64,000 nucleotides of DNA, taken from the NCBI GenBank assembly GCA_032622095.1, contig CP136069.1, positions 48,090,194 to 48,154,193 of the forward strand, in the 5' to 3' direction. The notes beneath the pieces are model-generated. The model had not been told where the DNA came from. It was given only the letters and a program-made list of their open reading frames with translations, and searched no databases. The translations under genes and the position numbers were made by a program. Source of the stretch: Siphonodentalium dalli. Its lineage: Eukaryota; Mollusca; Scaphopoda; Gadilida; Siphonodentaliidae. Every line of letters starts with the position of its first letter. Within the stretch, counting starts at the first letter, position 1. This document shows, piece after piece, positions 11,337-23,361 of the stretch.

Positions 11337-11420
11337 GCGCACCAAGGTGCGCGAATTCAAAGTGCGCGAATTTAAAACTGAGCGAAAATAGTGAATTTAA
11401 ATACTAGTAAGGTATCTTGG
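11337..11420. repeat. GCGCGAATTTAAA hairpin repeat
   Basis: TTTAAATTCGCGCACC and GGTGCGCGAATTCAAA form a hairpin, followed by another GTGCGCGAATTTAAA and AATACTAGTAAGGTA. A related block at about 13163-13247 has the same words in both orientations (TTTTCGCTCAGTTTTAA, GTGCGCGAATTTAAATAC-AGTAAGGTA). This suggests two members of one small palindromic family, or the ends of a degraded element. Confidence 0.5.
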
Positions 11421-12310
11421 TTCAGTGGATCTGAGAAAGTTTTTAATGTTATAGTTACATTGTTCTACAATAACCTATAGTTAATAATGATATAGATAAT
11501 ATACGTAAATCGATAAATAAAGGATCAAAACTGTAACTCAACGTGTTGGGTTTCAGGACATAGCAAAGGAAAGTACAGTATACAGGCATGAGACTTTTGA
11601 TGAGTATCGAACCACCTTGCAGTAATTCAGTGCAAACTTCTTCAAGCGAACAATTTCAATGAAATGTGCATTCTAACCAGTGGTGTCTTGTGTAACGGGA
11701 AAACACAATTTGGGTCATCTAATTTATTTCCAAATGTTAACCCTTCGTCAATGTTCGAACCGGATGATTTCATCAGTAACGCACAATTTTACCAGTATCG
11801 AACCAGTGTAGAATTTGTGCAATAAACACCTCAAACAATAAAATTTAGTATAAACTTTACGAATAGTTTAATTTATAGTATGTCCATGCCCGATTGAAAC
11901 AAAGACAGTGTTAATAAAGGTGATATGTGTCAATTTATTCAGTATTTAGACTATAGCACGAATTTGGGCCGGAAATTGGAAATGATAGATTATGTGGCAA
12001 TCGGCGTCTGGAATATACAGGAATAACACTGGTTCGATACTGATCAAATTGGCCACATTTTAAAACCCAAAATTTCATATATAAATATAAAACTCACAGT
12101 TTTAAAACCTCTCACAGTTATAGTACTATGTTATGACAATACAAATGTTCATTGTCTGTTTTGTAATCTTACCGACATATTTGGTAAGAACTCCACAAAC
12201 TTTCTTTTAATTTTTTCATTTGCGACGAAATTAAGACACGAAAAACGGACATATTGTAATCACCAACGATTCGCAAACAAATGAACTCGAGCAATTATAT
12301 GATATATAGA
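11421..12310. other. No gene seen; AT-rich intronic sequence
   Basis: No family, repeat boundary or RNA gene could be supported. The words TCGAACCA and GGTTCGA recur (about 11607, 11758, 11799, 12029) without a clear period. Confidence 0.4.
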
Positions 12311-12470
12311 CAGAACACAATGCGCATCTTAATCGAGAATCTTTTATCGAATGAGTTGCGGATGGCGCAAGGATATATTTCGCGACACTACGCTCGAGCG
12401 AAATATAACTTTGCGCCGTCCGCAACGAGTTCGATAAAAGATTCGAGATTATGATGCAAGTTGTGTTCTG
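12311..12470. mobile_element. 160-bp MITE-like palindrome
   Basis: Outer ends CAGAACACAA (12311) and TTGTGTTCTG (12470). Arms of about 75 nt share CGAGAATCTTTTATCGAA and GTTGCGGA-GGCGCAA around a short CG-rich centre (CTACGCTCGAGCG). No convincing target duplication. Its terminal word also begins the AGAACA array at 20124. Confidence 0.7.
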
Positions 12471-13162
12471 TATTTATTCTACACCGTTCAGTCAGATAAG
12501 TTCAATCTATGAATGTCACATTCATTGTTACTATAGCCACCTTTATTGTGATTTCCATCTGACAAAAAGCCAGTAATTATGGGGGGATCACCGGAAGCGG
12601 ATGGTCGACGTAATGTACGGCATCTTTCTTGGCGACAACGTCAACAAGAATAGTTCTGGCTTATATTCCAAAAGAGGTATACACTATACTGTGTATTCAA
12701 TGGCTGGGATTCCATTGAATACATGTGCCTCACGTCAATGGGTGTGGAATAAATCTTATTTTGACACCAAAACACGACCTTACAGATATTTGGTGTCAAT
12801 TGTTTTCATAGCGTCTTATTATTTTATATAACTTGATTATAATAACGGAATTTGCATTAGTGCCCAAAATCATTTACTGATAAAACGACTGTATATATAT
12901 AATGGAACTCACTTGGAGTCATAGTATAAATATAACCAATTCCTACTTCAAGTTTGAAATAGGTAGCTGTGAACATAGAACCCATACATTTATTACCAAT
13001 TATAAACATTCCACCACCATTTCTGATAGTATTAAATTCTCCGATGCGACTTTAATTTAGTCAGATTAGTGCTTTCAGACAATTGGAATCCAGAATAATA
13101 GCATACACATAGTACGCTCCCACCTCAGAATCTAAGAAAATTTAACTCGAAATTATCAGTCA
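12471..13162. other. No gene seen
   Basis: An open frame on the plus strand (12601-12831) has no recognisable motif, signal or neighbour support. Otherwise this is AT-rich intronic sequence of the minus-strand transporter. Confidence 0.4.
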
Positions 13163-13234
13163 ACTATTGTATCGTACTATTTTTCGCTCAGTTTTAATTT
13201 GCGCGAAAAATAGTAGTGCGCGAATTTAAATACG

Positions 13235-14085
13235 AGTAAGGTATTATAATACAGGTCAAGCTCGTATATGAGTCTGGTATGACGTCATTGCTTTTCGGAG
13301 AAACCCACTTGTTCGAAAAGCAATGACGTCTCGGATGAAGATGTTTTTGGTGGTTTATGTAAATCGCCAGGTGTATAAAGAGCGTTTGGAGCTTCATAGC
13401 AATGGTAGGCGGGCAACTCAATTAGAAATTAATTTATAATCTGTGGAATTTAAGAGATTTCATGCCGGTATGGATGGCTGAGTCCGTCGGAAGGCATGCG
13501 AGTTGGAGCACGGATAGACGATCGGATTGATTGGTTGAGTATGATGTAATGATTTTCAGAGAATTGCATTAGAACGTAAGTTTTAGTAATACATTGAAGC
13601 GTATATTTTATGTTCGTATTAGGTCTGATTAGGTCGTAATAAACCATATTATAGTCAAACACCACAAAAAGAATATATAATTTATCATGTTTACGTTGGC
13701 ATGTTGCTTATGATCGGTAAAATTTGGATGCATATAAGAAAAAAATCCGTTTTCATTGTCTAACGTGACACGCGCATGAGGTTGCGGAATTTGCACCGCT
13801 GACACTAAGCGCACCTCTTCAGCCATATCCCATTTTCGTCAAAACACAAATAATGTTTTTCAAATAGTTATTTTTATTTTCAATTACTTGTATCTTGTTA
13901 TAGTGTTTGTTATTGAATAACACCTATATTAGCTTTCCGAATAAAATAATAATTAAAAAAAATGAACAAAGAACTATTTAAAAAATTATCATGACGTCAA
14001 AGATTTCAGCCAAGATTGATTCCAATATGGCGAACCAACTATTTCAGCGTCTATATACGTATGATAGAGACGTTGGTATTCGAGC
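13235..14085. repeat. Dispersed repeat B, compact copy
   Basis: Same orientation as 2185-3480 but without its extra 470 bp. At about 13555-13580 it reads straight from GTATGATGTAATGAT into AACGTAAGTTTTAGTAATACATTG. It is followed by repeat A (14345 on), the reverse of the A-then-B order at 1.5-3.5 kb. Confidence 0.75.
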
Positions 14086-14344
14086 TTGACGTTATACGCT
14101 ACAATTTGCGGTGTTTGTTCGGTTGGTATTCGCCTACACGTTGATGGGCTTATAGAGGCCCATCGATGCAAATGTAACCATAAATAGTGCGCGTTCGTGA
14201 AAATATTTATTTTCGGGCTGAGGGTACATGTTTTGTGGTCAAGATAGCGCGATTGTGTGAGCTCTGGAGACGCTGTATATGTTTGTAGAAAAGGTCCACC
14301 CAATGGGCAAACAATGAATTATTTAAATAGTATCTGCCCATCTT

Positions 14345-14733
14345 TGCAGGGGGGGGGGGGGGGGTCGGCAAAAACTTCCAGGGTACAAGGACGGGGTGGG
14401 TGGGTGACTCCGAGCCTCGAAACACCACTTTTTCCGGCTTCATGCATTTTTTTGCCAAATGTCATCTTAGAGACACATTATGTAGCCAAAGTGAATTCAA
14501 AGGCTTATATTCTTAACTTAGAACAAAATAGAGCATTAATAATGTAAGTGGGGGCTCAATGTGAGGACATTTTCCCCCTTTTCAACACTTCTTTACTATA
14601 AACCAGGGGGTGGGTCCGCTTTTTGGTTTGGCAAAAAGTGCGTAACAAAAAAGTGCTTTTCAGCTATTTGGCCAGATTTTGGTCGTGATTTTTACGAACA
14701 AAAGCCTTGATTTCTGTTGATTGTGGAAAACAT
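14345..14733. repeat. Dispersed repeat A, left part, split by a LINE
   Basis: Aligns with about 1470-1848, starting in a G-run and GTCGGCAAAAA-TTCCAG and continuing to GATTGTGGAAAACAT. Similarity then stops and resumes at 18587, bracketing a 3.85-kb insertion. Confidence 0.8.
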
Positions 14734-17700
14734 AACTAACCAAACAAACAAAAGCATTTCGCCCAGTGGATAAGTAACTTTCATTTCTGTATGATTTCAA
14801 AATATTCCTTAAGTAAAATGTGTCCCTCTGTAGATTATGGTGTTGCCATGCACGATGAAGCACTATAATGGTATACTCTTTGTTTTTTAGTATTGTTGTT
14901 AAATTTTATTAGTATGAACGCATTATATACGTATACTTCAAATGTTTGATTTCGGTAAATTGTACAATTGTAGGGAGAATAGGAAATCTTACCAGCTCCA
15001 TGGCTAGTACACTGAAATAATTTCTGACACTAGTTCAACAGATCACAGTAATACAATCCGATATACAAGCTGGAATGTGCAAGGGATCCGTAAAAAATAA
15101 GAGATCCAGATTTTAGAAACCAAATAGAGAGATATGAGTTTATTACTCTGGTAGAAACGTGGCATCAAGATTCACCAGATATTCATTTAGAAGGGTATGA
15201 AAATCTAAATTTAAGTCGTTCCCAGGCCAAGAAAAAGGGTGGTATAGCCTTTTATTTTCTCTCAAAATTCAAAAAGTACATGCGAAAAGTCTACACTGTA
15301 AACGAGGTAGCACTATGTGTCGAGTTCGATGGTCAAATGCTTAACCAATCCACAAAAGTAATATTTGTGTCATTGTATATTCCGCCCAGCAATTCTAGTT
15401 TTTGGAAGACGAAAGATAAAGACGATGATATATTTGAATGTGTCTAGAAGGCTTAAGCTCGATACAAGAGCGGTGAACTATTAATTCTCGGCGGGGATTT
15501 CAATGCACGCACAGGTGAATTGCCAGACCACGCGGTATCTGACAGTGATAAGCACACGCCACTCCCAGCTGATTACATAATTGACACGTGCCCCAATAGA
15601 GCCAGTACGGATAGTCGTATAAACTCTTTTGGTCGCCAGCTCATAAATCTCAGCCGAAGTCGTGGTATTCGTGTAATTAATGGACGATCTACAGGCGATA
15701 GACTTGGTCATTTCTCAAGCTATCAATATAATGGGGCGAGCGTCGTTGATTATATCCTTATAACAGAGAGTTTTCTTTGCGCGGTTGATTACTTTTGTGT
15801 TAAACTTCCAATTGAATTCTCTGACCATTGTCAATTAGTTCTTCACTTAAAATATGACAATGAACGATGCCAATCACAAAACAAATATAAATATACCCAA
15901 CTTAGAACACATCTTAAATGGGCAGAGCATAGTGAGGAGAAATTACGCAACGCCATGCATAATACGTCCATTCGCGGACGCTTAGCTGATTATAAAACGT
16001 ATCACTATCAGCATGATGTTTATGGTGCCAAAAATGCGATCAAAGACCTTATGCAAATAGTAAAAGACGTAAACATGTACGCATGTGTACGAAGGGTAGT
16101 TAATAGGAAGAAAACTCCGCGTAAAAGAAAATGGTTTGACGGTCAATGTAGGGAATTCAAGCGCGATCTCGGAAAAATCATTAACGATATGAGGAATAAC
16201 CCATTTGACCCAAACATAAGAACGCGATACCATGTGAAACGAAAAGCGTACAAAAAGGCGCTGAAGGCTAAACGACGAGCATTCTACGCAGATATATATT
16301 GTAAACTAGATACTTTAGAGACAACCAACCCAAAACAATATTGGGAAATCATAAAAAAAATGCGGCAGAGACCGGTCTCACAAAATGAACTTGATGCTGA
16401 TCGATCAGTTGATTTTTTCACTGAGCTTTATTGTCCGAAACCTGATAATCCAGATTGTGGATTATCTTCGGACACATATCAAACTTGTAATCAAGCTATC
16501 AATAATGATGATATCACGACAGAGGAAGTTCTCGGCGCTACAAGAGAACTAAAAAACGCAAAGGCGATTGGACCCGACCAAATTTCGAACGAATTGCTGA
16601 AGTCACTCGTTCCATTGATAATTGATGAAATTGTAAAATTGTTTAACTTAATTCTGGAGACAGGACATTATCCGAGTGATTGGAGCGAATCTACCCTCAC
16701 TTTAATTCACAAAATAGCAGGGCAATAGCAGTATCATCGGCGGTCGGTAAATTGTTTAACAAAATAATTAATCGTCGGTTAATCGATTTCTTACATGTAA
16801 ACCATGTTATCAGCGAAAACCAATTTGGTTTTTCGAAAGGGAAGAGCACTATTGATGGAGCATTTGTTCTGCACGCGGCCATTCAAAAATTCAAACGATT
16901 GGGAAAGCCCCTATATGCTGCATTCATAGATTTCAGAAAAGCGTTCGATACAGTAAACAGACAATTACTTTAAAAAAAATTAAAATGCGCGGGCATTAAG
17001 GGACTCATACTACGGATAATACAGTCACTATATGACAATAGCTACTATATCACCAAAACAAACAAAGGGTTGGGGCCTCCATGCTTATCCACGATAGGTG
17101 TTAGGCAAGGATTCATATTGTTGACATTAAAAAAGAGTTTGACAGTCCTTGCGATGCTGTCCATTTAGGCAATGATACACTTAATCACATTTTATTCGCT
17201 GACGACCTGGTTTTACTTTCGGATACTCCAAGTGGGCTACAGTGCTGTCTAAACAGACTAAATAGATACACTGAGACCAATAAACTCACCGTGAACACCG
17301 ATAAAACTAAATGTGTGGTGTTTAGAAGTAGGAAAACTAAAACTTCACCAGACTTTCACATTGGAAATCAAAAGTGGGAAATTGTTAATGAATACAATTA
17401 TCTTGGAATTAAATTTAGTAATACGGGTAGATTCTCACATGCAATGGAAGAATTGAGTGCTAAAGGACTCAAAGCAATGCATTCTTTATTTAACGCATGT
17501 ACAAACGACGCACCGATTCCACTAGTGACGTCTTTAAAACTCTTCGATAGATTAATTAAGCCGATATTGTTATATGGTAGCGAAATATGGGGTGTGGAAA
17601 TAACCACTAAAAATCACGACCGCCTTCCATGTGAGAAGGTACACATAAAATATTGTAAGCGGTTACTCGGAGTCGGCAGATTTTCTTCGAACAACGCGGT

Positions 17701-18586
17701 TCGCGCCGAGTTAGGGAGCCACCAATTATTTATTGACGTGGCATGCAGACTTTCATCTTATGTAATTAAGATAATTTCACGGTCGGACTGTAATCTGCTC
17801 CGTAATGCTGCATTGGAACAAAAAGTGGCATCGGTTAAGAAATCAATCTTCAAAACGGCAGAATCACTGGGGTGGAATATTGCAGACCCAACAATCCGGG
17901 TCCAGTTCTGAGTCAATTCAAAAGAAATCTTATTGAAGATTATTATATATATTTCAGACAGAGTCTCACTGATGAATGCTCAAAAACGGGAAGTAATAAA
18001 TTACGAACATACCGACTTTTCAAACTTAAGTACGAAATAGAACCTTATCTTCTTCACACACCATCAATAGAAAATAGAATAGTTTTTACTAGACTGCGTA
18101 TAAGTAATCATAAACTGGCTATTGAAAAGGGACGCCACACCCAACCACCGACGCATTGGAACAAAGACTATGCATATTTTGTTCCGATGATGCTATTGAA
18201 GATGAAAAACACTTTCTTTTGGAATGTAGTGCTTACCGCACACAGCGGATCGAACTAATAACTCTTATGAAGACACAGTTCCCAGACATTGAAAACATGA
18301 CACAAACTAAACAGCTTGTCAAAATCCTATCCAACAATATTTCAAATTCATGCACTTCAATATGTCATATAATCCGAAAATGATTTTATGCACGCGATGA
18401 GCATCGCCCCATAAGCAATGAATAAATGAAGACGAGACGACCCTATGCACATTCAGCTTTACTTAAATGGTTATATATTAACATCTATTATTATATCATT
18501 TATTAATATATTGTTCAATGTACAACTATATATTAATATGTTTGCATACTGTCCTTATAAGGATGTTTTGCCTATTAAACTTATCT
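14734..18586 (+). mobile_element. LINE-containing insertion into repeat A
   Basis: The uninterrupted copy at 1.8 kb reads GGAAAACATGTATATAATTTC. Here the two halves of that string are separated by 3,853 bp, which dates the insertion as later than the repeat. It contains a plus-strand non-LTR retrotransposon (coding remnants 15050-18383), some 300 bp of leader and, after an AATGAATAAATGAA tail (about 18418-18431), about 155 bp of AT-rich sequence of unknown origin. No target duplication was recognised. Confidence 0.75.
15050..18383 (+). pseudogene. Decayed LINE ORF2: AP endonuclease and reverse transcriptase
   Basis: Jockey/CR1-like ORF2 broken by stops, frameshifts and an internal loss. Endonuclease: SWNVQGIR (about 15066), VETWHQDSPD (15156), SLYIPPSN (15373), GGDFNART (15493), SVVDYILI (15740) and the SDH catalytic motif (15821). 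The intact stretch 15520-16728 runs from endonuclease into the RT fingers (KAIGPDQISNELLK). The next frame has NQFGFSKGKSTIDGAF and the palm aspartate in AFIDFRKAFDTVN (about 16920). After GVRQG, sequence is missing or scrambled (about 17110-17160), then LFADDLVLLSDTPSG (about 17193) supplies the FADD motif. The thumb and C-terminal Cys/His finger (CIFCSDDAIEDEKHFLLEC) follow in 17291-18383, with frame changes near 17890 and 18150. Not active. The duplication breakpoint at 17013 lies inside the RT domain. Confidence 0.92.
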
Positions 18587-18850
18587 GTATATAATTTCAA
18601 TGTAAAGATAACACAAACATAAAATTAGAGGTAAATCATCTGAGGGAAGCCATCCTGGCTGATGGCGAAGATCCTCAATGGTGGTATTATATGATTAAGT
18701 AATATACATGACTGTTTTAGGGGTGGGTCCCTGATTTACGAGAGGAAAACTTGGGCGGGAGGGGTGGGTGTCCGAGAAATTAGAGGCAAAAACTTGCCTT
18801 CCGGGGGTGGTGGGTACCAAAAATTGAAAATCTCAAAATTTCCACCTTGT
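18587..18850. repeat. Dispersed repeat A, right part
   Basis: Continues the 14345-14733 match after the LINE insertion, aligning with about 1849-2100 (CATCCTGG, CCTCAATGGTG, CTTGCCTTCCGGGGGTGGT). A run of 12 C follows at about 18883 (9 C in the duplicate). Confidence 0.8.
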
Positions 18851-19008
18851 ACCGTTGACGTTTTTGACGACACCCCCCCCCCCCTTCTGATCTTTGCTGA
18901 TTTAGTAAAAATTGACAATTATTGGAAATTGGGTGTCGAAAATTGTGCCCAAAAGGGTTGAAATCCGTTCGTCCTCTGATCGATTACACCGTGTGAAAAT
19001 AGTCTTAC

Positions 19009-19424
19009 CGTAGAAGATCCATCATTGTGTCTGCCGCAGATATTTTAGTGGAACTACCGTAATGGCCGACTTCAACTCCACCAATGGTTCCAGGTTTAAT
19101 GACGAGGACAAGTGATATCCCCGTCACCACGGCGATTAGTGTTGTCGTTAGGTAATATACCAAAGCGCGTAGTCCGATTCTTCCCGAAGAACGTGCGTCC
19201 AACGATGCCAGTCCAGATACTATACTGGACGTTACTAACGGTAGTATCAGAAGGTTAAGCATATTCATAAGAAGTTCTCCTGGATATCGAAACAAACGAA
19301 TTTGTGTTTTTGTGAATGGCGGGTCCATTTTCCGCATGGCGGCTCCGAGCCCAACACCAAGGGCCATTGACAACAGCAAGAGAAATAGAAGACAGTTTGT
19401 TTTAAAGAACTTTAATACATCCAT
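19009..19424 (-). CDS. SLC1-family transporter, first coding exon (copy 1)
   Basis: Starts at ATG 19424. The frame begins MDVLKFFKTNCLLFLLLLSM (TM1), continues RKMDPPFTKTQIRLFRYPGE and LLMNMLNLLILPLVTSSIVS (TM2), then GLASLDARSSGRIGLRALVY and YLTTTLIAVVTGISLVLVIK (TM3), PGTIGG, and ends with TMMDLLR. 'PGELLMNML..LILPLV.SS...GL..LDA..SGR.G.RA..YY..TT' is diagnostic of eukaryotic SLC1/EAAT carriers. The donor is CTACG|GTAAGACT at 19009, phase 2, compatible with the micro-exon at 9095. The short N-terminus is within the family range. The protein is identical to copy 2 at 32693-33108. A possible acceptor (ACTATTTCAG before 19473) could join it to an upstream noncoding exon; otherwise it is the first exon. 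Glutamate versus neutral amino acid specificity cannot be decided from these exons. Confidence 0.92.
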
Positions 19425-19472
19425 GATTCGGACCGTGAACCAAATTTATGTGAAATATTTTAGGGCGATGTC

Positions 19473-19493
19473 ACTGAAATAGTTATTTTTATA
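19473..19493 (-). promoter_or_regulatory. Candidate TATA/initiator or 5'-exon acceptor
   Basis: On the minus strand TATAAAAA (19493-19486) is followed by TTTCAGTGAC (about 19479-19470), 50 nt upstream of the ATG at 19424. Read as a promoter, this is a TATA box with a TCAGT initiator at somewhat short spacing. Read as splicing, AACTATTTCAG is a fair acceptor for an exon 19473-19009. The sequence cannot separate the two; cap-mapped transcripts would. Confidence 0.4.
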
Positions 19494-19499
19494 AGGACC

Positions 19500-20123
19500 G
19501 CAAATCGGTTGGCCAATGACATTTAATATAGAAATTTCCCACCACCTGTGTGGTGGTCTGTCATATATAATTAGAGAATATTCGTGTCATTGCGTCCCGT
19601 ATCACAGGCTTGTCAAAATATACAAATCGCACTGACCGCGTGGGTGTTGGGTTTAATGCGCTGGGTATATTGTTAAACTGAAGATATGTTTTCTAAGCAG
19701 AATTGTCTCCTGTTTCCAATAAATGATCTCAATTGTCATTTTGTGTTCACCGGCAAATATATATAACTAAGATTTATTGCCCTTTTAAACTTGAAACCAT
19801 ATATAGGCCTAACATAGTAAATGGGGTAGTTGTGGAAATGCAAGATTATCGTTTGAAAAAATTGCTTGTGATCTTTTAGAATTAACGTATTGTTATGGCT
19901 TTAAGACAATTACCTCATGTTTTAATATTCGAACATACTTACTGGGTTAGATGTTTTGAATTTAGTTTTAAATGTGAAGTCTGGGTTGCAATTTTGCTTT
20001 AACGTTTTTGCTGGAGAAATATCAGAAAGTTTTGAATTTTTGTTGTCATTATAAATTTATTTTTCCAAAGAATAAATAAAGTTATTGCTATCGAATTTTA
20101 CTTCCATTACCATCCAATATCAG
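19500..20123. other. Upstream region of transporter exon, no gene seen
   Basis: About 600 bp of AT-rich sequence 5' of exon 1 (minus strand). A short palindrome CCACCACCTGTGTGGTGG lies at about 19540-19557 and contains an E-box-like CACCTG. Also present, identical, in copy 2. Confidence 0.4.
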
Positions 20124-20431
20124 AACACAAGCGTTCTGATTTCAGAACAGGTGTGTTCTGAAAAAGCTTAGGTGTTCTCTAGGTGTTACATGTGTTGATG
20201 TGTAAAATGTGTTCTCACGTAGAACACATGAGAACACTTAATACATGTTCTGATTGAGAACACATAGGTGTTCCGACTGAGAACATATGTGTTCTATTTG
20301 AGAACACATCAGAACAATAGTGATTAACCAGAACGGTGGTGTTCCTATATCAGAACGGTGGTGTTCTGATATCAGAACACCTATTAGTTGTTCTCTAAGT
20401 GTTACAGTTTAGTGTTCTGATTATGTGTTCT
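20124..20431. repeat. AGAACA/TGTTCT word array (copy 1)
   Basis: About 300 bp with some twenty CAGAACAC or GTGTTCTG words in both orientations, many as facing pairs (CAGAACACAAGCGTTCTG, TCAGAACAGGTGTGTTCTGA, AGAACATATGTGTTCT). It begins with CAGAACACAAGC and its last word is ATTATGTGTTCTGG, so it could be a MITE made of subterminal repeats. It lies 0.7-1.0 kb upstream of the transporter start codon. Confidence 0.75.
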
Positions 20432-20718
20432 GGCGTTATGAGAGTGTACAGACATTGCAATCATTTTTGTTTTATAATACCCATAATATATGAGCAGGGG
20501 GATGCTCGTATCCAGGGCCTACAGTAAAGGTACCCCTGTCTTGGACGTCGGTAGTGGTGATTTTCACTAATGATGTCCAGAGCAGTCTACATTGCGGCAG
20601 TTTTCAAATTGTCATTATAGTAATGAATAAAGTATGAGTATAATCCTAGTATCTTAGATAGTATACAAATTATTTGAGTCATGTAATCAAATAGATTTAA
20701 AGTTAATTTTTATTTTGT

Positions 20719-20955
20719 TTCCATTTAAAAAAAAAAAAAATATATAATTTTTATTTTATTTTTATTTTTTATTTAAAAAAAAAAAATTATTTAAAAAAAA
20801 AAATTATTTAAAAAAATATATTTATTTTTTTAAAAGAATTTTATTTATTTATTTTTTTAATTTAATTTTTTTTTGGTTTGTTTTCAAATATTTTCCAAAT
20901 TATTTTTAATTTTAATTTTTCATTTTATTTTGGAAATTATTTTGTTTAAGGTGCA
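20719..20955. repeat. A/T homopolymer-rich low-complexity tract
   Basis: Alternating A-runs and T-runs (TTTATTTAAAAAAAAA type) over about 240 bp. The duplicate at 34403-34639 differs by at least three A-to-T changes in the longest T-run, as expected for an unstable or hard-to-sequence tract. Confidence 0.8.
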
Positions 20956-21620
20956 TTTCATCTAATATGTTTCCCTATGTTCACGTAACTCCACCTAATA
21001 GCTCATCCTAAGCGTTATCCCCCTTCATTGTTACCATGTTCCTGTATTACGCTTGATCAATCCGATGCCCTGACCTAAGCTACCCCATCCCACCTTTTAA
21101 GTATATCCCTCATTCATATGATTGCCAAAAGGCCTGATCAAACACTTCTCATATCTGTATCTGTCATATGTCTTCGTATTCATGTAATCCATATGATGGT
21201 AAAACTACAAATATCCTTGTAATACTTAGAATGATCCGTTGAACCCGCTGCTATCACACCCCCCTTTTTATAGTATTCCTGTATCCCCATTATCTATCTA
21301 ATGGTCTGATCTAAGCATTGTACGCCCTCCCCTGTCCACGCCCCCCTGTGTATGTATTTTCTTCGGAATAAATTTAAGGTTGTACTGTTGTATATAGTGT
21401 TTTTGTTCCATCAATCAATGTTATTTTCATTATAGCTCTGACACTAGCATAAAACTGTTAATCCCTTTAAATTTTATAGAGTGTGTCCCTTTAAATTATC
21501 ATAGTTATTTATCTATAAACCTCTAGATGTACATTTAAATTAATATTTTACCCTGGATAACCCTGATCTATCTCATTAGTTGACAGAAGGGTTTGTCTAC
21601 CTACCCATTGATTAATCCAT
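20956..21620. other. No gene seen; interior of TIR element
   Basis: Pyrimidine-rich sequence with no coding signal. Contains a 6-C run (about 21259) that is 5 C in the duplicate. Confidence 0.4.
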
Positions 21621-22525
21621 AACAAGAGGTCCGCTGTTGTGTGGCATTGCAATCGACAGTAGCAAAACGGATCAATCATGGACGGTATCACCATAATAAT
21701 TATCAGTTAAATCTGCCCAGCGGTTACTGAACAATAATGCAAAATGTTTGTACAGACGGACAGGATTGTAATTACTAAGTAAAAAGTGGGGGGGGGGGGC
21801 ATAACTCTGGTGAAAATGGGTGGACGAAAACCGCGCTATGCAGTAGCTGTTTTCCCATGTTATCTATCACCATACCACATATAAGCTAAAACTGCCCAGC
21901 GGTTGCTGAACAATAATGTAAAATGTTTGTACGGATGGACAAAAATTTAAATTCCTAAGTAAAAAAGGGGGCATTACTCTGGTGAAAATGGGTGGACGAA
22001 ACCCGCGCTTTGTATGTATCTGTTCCTCCATGTTACTCCATCACCATACCAAACACAGCTAAATCTGCCAAGTGGTTGCTGAAATAATGCAAAACGAACG
22101 GATTTCTAAGTTGAAAAAAGGGGTGCCCATAACTCTGGCAAAATTTATCAGATCATAACCAAATTCGTACTTGACATGTATTTCCATATAACTGATCCAT
22201 AACAATACGGGATTTACAATTGTACCACCAAAGCTCACGCTATCATCTGGAAACCAAAAAACAATAGAAAAATTTAATTTTATAAATATAAAAAAGGTCC
22301 ATAACTCTGGTGAAAATGGGTGGACCGAAACTGTGTTATGCTTGTAGTGGTCCCCCCCCCATGCTGTTCTATCGCCATACCAATCTCAGTCAAAACTGCC
22401 CAGCGGTTGCTGAACAATAATGCAAAAAGTTTGTATGGACGAACGGACGGACGTACGTATGTACGGACATAGACGGACATAGACGTCGATTATATACCCG
22501 CCGACTTCAAGTCGGGGGCATACTA
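21621..22525. repeat. Interspersed-repeat array with GACGGACG tail (copy 1)
   Basis: Four diverged units carry TAACTCTGGTGAAAATGGGT and CTGCCCAGCGGTTGCTGAAC (anchors about 21715, 21894, 22064 and 22396). The array ends in a GGACGGACGTACG run (about 22446-22490) and ATATACCCGCCGACTTCAAG. It is similar in style to the repeats at 1-340 and 58780-59255. Poly-G and poly-C runs inside differ in length between the duplicates. Confidence 0.75.
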
Positions 22526-23361
22526 ACTCTATATGAATTCTATATTAATTCATATATACCGTTATAAAAGTATACTCAATAAGTAATATATACATGTAAA
22601 TAAAATATAACATATAAAATCACTATCGTGGCAAGGTTAATTTGTTCACGTAGTCTTCGAAGGTACCGTTGTTAGCAATACATGATTTTATGGCTGACTA
22701 ATTGTCCATGATGTATATTCCCATGTATAATGAAGGTGGTAATAAATGTATGGATGTTATAAGAAAGGAGAGGATGTCTGCTGGGCATGTTAAAGAGGAG
22801 GGTAATTTTCATGGTGGCCAGGTCCCAATTTCTTGCAGACAAATTGTTCTCCGTTCTCATTACATCAGTTTTTGAAGTGGAAGCTGGGTCCTGGAGCGGT
22901 TTAATGAAATTTTGAAAAGAGTTTTAGAACGTACCCCTTAAATGATTAATTTAATTTATGCCAAAATTTAGAAATTAGAAATTTTGGAAAATTACTCCCA
23001 ATGAGTTAACAAAGATGCCAACTGTTTTGATAGCACCATCGTCAGTTGCAGATTGCTGACTTTGTGCCACACTAAGCGTATGGTTTTTTTTGTCGTTAGG
23101 ATTTCCGTCTATGTATGGCGTTGATAATGTCCCAACTGGTTTTACTGGGTTTACTGTCCGGGGTGCAGGTTAGGTTCGAGGTTGGGGTCCGCCCGAGGGT
23201 TTTACATGCAAGTGTTATCACATCGGGATATTTATTCTGAGTCAATATATCACGCCCATATAAAGAGCGTTTAATTTATTAGTTTTTACACGGGAATATG
23301 ATAAGCCGGTTAATCCAAGGGAGTCTAGACGTATATTCTATGTTTTTGTTACTCATATCCT
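22526..23361. other. No gene seen; interior of TIR element
   Basis: Short frames occur on both strands but none shows motif, codon or neighbour support. Identical in the duplicate. Confidence 0.4.

Noticed and set aside
12601-12831. 76-codon plus-strand frame
   Set aside because: No domain, no splice or regulatory context, and it lies within a transporter intron.
20124-20431. Functional glucocorticoid-type response elements
   Set aside because: Pairs are mostly not in the 3-nt-spaced inverted form, and the receptor class is not expected in this lineage; repeat biology explains the array better.
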